A stretch of 14,541 nt of DNA from Bacteroidales bacterium (GTDB lineage Bacteria; Bacteroidota; Bacteroidia; Bacteroidales; F082), in assembly GCA_029933565.1 (NCBI GenBank), contig JAOZNY010000055.1:1-14541 (forward strand), in the 5' to 3' direction. Positions within the stretch are counted from its first letter, which is position 1. Every line of letters starts with the position of its first letter. Under the pieces are notes generated by a model, which was not told the DNA's origin, searched no databases, and saw only the letters and a list, made by a program, of their open reading frames with translations. Positions 13,367-14,541 of the stretch are shown piece by piece. The translations under genes were made by a program, and so were the position numbers.

Positions 13367-14479
13367 ATGAGAACAATATTATTCATAATACAAAAGGAGT
13401 TTATTCAAATATTCAGGGATAAGGCGATGTTGCCGATTATTTTTATCGTTCCAATATTTCAGTTGTTAATACTTTCTTATACAGCAACATTTGAAATAAA
13501 GAATATAAATTTTGTTGTTGTTGATCACGATAAATCTATTTTGTCTTCACAGTTAAAGTCAAAGTTTACGGGTTCTTCCTTTTATAATTTTATTGGTGAA
13601 GCTATTGATTATAAAACTGCTGAGGAAACTTTACGCATGGGTACTGCCGACCAGATAATAGTAATAGAACCTGATTTTGAAAGAAGTTTACAGCTTGAGA
13701 AAAGAGGAAAAATCCAGGTAATCACAAATGGAATTAATGGAAGTGCGGCAAGTTTGATGGGTGCTTATGCCACTTTAATAATTTCTGATTTTAACAAAGA
13801 AATAATTATTGATGAATTTCCTTTGGCAAATGTTAATCTGCCAATTAATACTCACCCCTCTTTTTGGTACAACCCCGAACTAAATTATATCACATTTATG
13901 GTCCCTGGAATATTGGTTCTTTTGGTAACAATAATTGGTATGTTCCTGTCGAGCATGAATTTGGTTAAAGAAAAAGAGATAGGAACCATTGAACAAATTA
14001 ATGTTACTCCAATAAAAAAATACCAGTTTATTGCTGGTAAATTAATCCCATTCTGGGTAATTGCTAATATTGATCTAGCCATAGGTTTAATACTTGCTTA
14101 TCTAGTTTTCAACATACCCGTGATTGGGAGTGTTGCACTATTATTTGGAGTAGCATCAGTTTATTTAATTGCTGTACTATCCCTGGGTTTGTTTATTTCA
14201 ACAATGACAAACACCATGCAACAGGCCATGTTTATTTCATGGTTCTTTTTGGTGATTTTTATATTGATGAGCGGATTATTTACTCCTATTGAGAGTATGC
14301 CCAACTGGGCACAAATCTTAAACTACATTAACCCTCTTGCCTATTTTATAAAAATAAACAGGATGATTATGTTGAAAGGTTCAGGATTTATGGATTTCCA
14401 ACGTGAGTTTTATTTGCTGCTTACCTATGCAATAGCAGTACTCTCATTGTCAATAATGCGTTACCGAAAAACATCTTAA
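13367..14479 (+). CDS. ABC-2 type exporter permease 2 (YbhR-like)
   Basis: A 370-residue partner permease with the same plan as permease 1. It has an N-terminal amphipathic helix and membrane segment (about 4-40), a periplasmic domain to about 175 ending in YNPE (168-171), the coupling helix EKEIGTIEQINVTPIKK (202-218) and five C-terminal membrane segments, with LMSGLFTPIESMP (300-312). It starts two bases after the permease 1 stop codon (TAA TT ATG), so translation is probably coupled. It is the last gene of the export operon. Its stop codon abuts the stop of a convergent gene with no spacer, so transcription must end inside or beyond that gene; no terminator hairpin is visible here. Confidence 0.94.
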   Translation: MRTILFIIQKEFIQIFRDKAMLPIIFIVPIFQLLILSYTATFEIKNINFVVVDHDKSILSSQLKSKFTGSSFYNFIGEAIDYKTAEETLRMGTADQIIVIEPDFERSLQLEKRGKIQVITNGINGSAASLMGAYATLIISDFNKEIIIDEFPLANVNLPINTHPSFWYNPELNYITFMVPGILVLLVTIIGMFLSSMNLVKEKEIGTIEQINVTPIKKYQFIAGKLIPFWVIANIDLAIGLILAYLVFNIPVIGSVALLFGVASVYLIAVLSLGLFISTMTNTMQQAMFISWFFLVIFILMSGLFTPIESMPNWAQILNYINPLAYFIKINRMIMLKGSGFMDFQREFYLLLTYAIAVLSLSIMRYRKTS

Positions 14480-14541
14480 TTAGTTTCCAAGTTTAAACAC
14501 AAGTCCGGCATTAAAATCTCCTTGTATCAATGCAGCATAAC
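14480..14541 (-). CDS. C-terminus of a convergent gene, probable outer-membrane beta-barrel (partial)
   Basis: Reading the minus strand, 19 codons end at TAA (14482-14480) and give YAALIQGDFNAGLVFKLGN at the C-terminus. The alternating pattern with a terminal aromatic-basic strand (GLVFKLGN) is what the last beta-strand of Bacteroidota outer-membrane barrels looks like. The remainder lies outside the window. The gene's stop is directly adjacent to the permease 2 stop. The family cannot be named from so short a stretch. Confidence 0.6.
   Translation of the reverse strand, partial: YAALIQGDFNAGLVFKLGN

Overview
The window comes from an AT-rich member of the Bacteroidota, probably Bacteroidia; the order cannot be settled from the sequence. 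Four things point there: several start sites are preceded by a TAnnTTTG -7 box instead of a sigma70 box, Shine-Dalgarno sequences are largely absent, a DUF4837 lipoprotein sits beside a LysM transglycosylase, and the proteins have a Bacteroidota flavour. No rRNA, tRNA, CRISPR, transposase or phage gene was seen.

Left part (1-6801), housekeeping and envelope genes. The left edge is a 7-bp tandem repeat followed by about 290 bp without a convincing gene. Next come an Mrp/NBP35 Fe-S carrier ATPase and a small Nfu scaffold protein (one operon), then a strong hairpin and a small repeat cluster. A TerC/Alx-type membrane protein (minus strand) is divergent from a flavodoxin (plus strand). They are followed by a secreted MltD-like lytic transglycosylase with three LysM domains, a DUF4837 lipoprotein, and a convergent small lipocalin-like lipoprotein on the minus strand.

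Right part (7000-14479), one co-directional export operon. The order is TetR-type repressor, TolC-type outer membrane factor, lipoprotein membrane-fusion protein (HlyD/YbhG type), secreted DUF2147 protein, ABC ATPase 1, ABC ATPase 2, ABC-2 permease 1, ABC-2 permease 2. Together these would form a tripartite ABC exporter across both membranes. It matches the E. coli CecR/YbhG-YbhF-YbhS-YbhR system, except that the double ATPase YbhF is two genes here and a TolC gene and a DUF2147 gene are included. The operon starts at a good Bacteroidota promoter, with a perfect 18-bp palindrome between the -7 box and the tetR start codon; this is the likely autoregulatory operator. The two ATPases are complementary in their defects: all degenerate catalytic motifs fall into one composite ATP site and all intact ones into the other. 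The gap between them holds a 92-bp element with 20-bp perfect inverted repeats and a 44-codon open frame whose stop overlaps the next start.

The last 62 bases are the C-terminus of a convergent minus-strand gene that looks like the last strand of an outer-membrane beta-barrel. I see no wholly unknown defence or mobile system. The most interesting material is the structure of the export operon and its non-coding elements.
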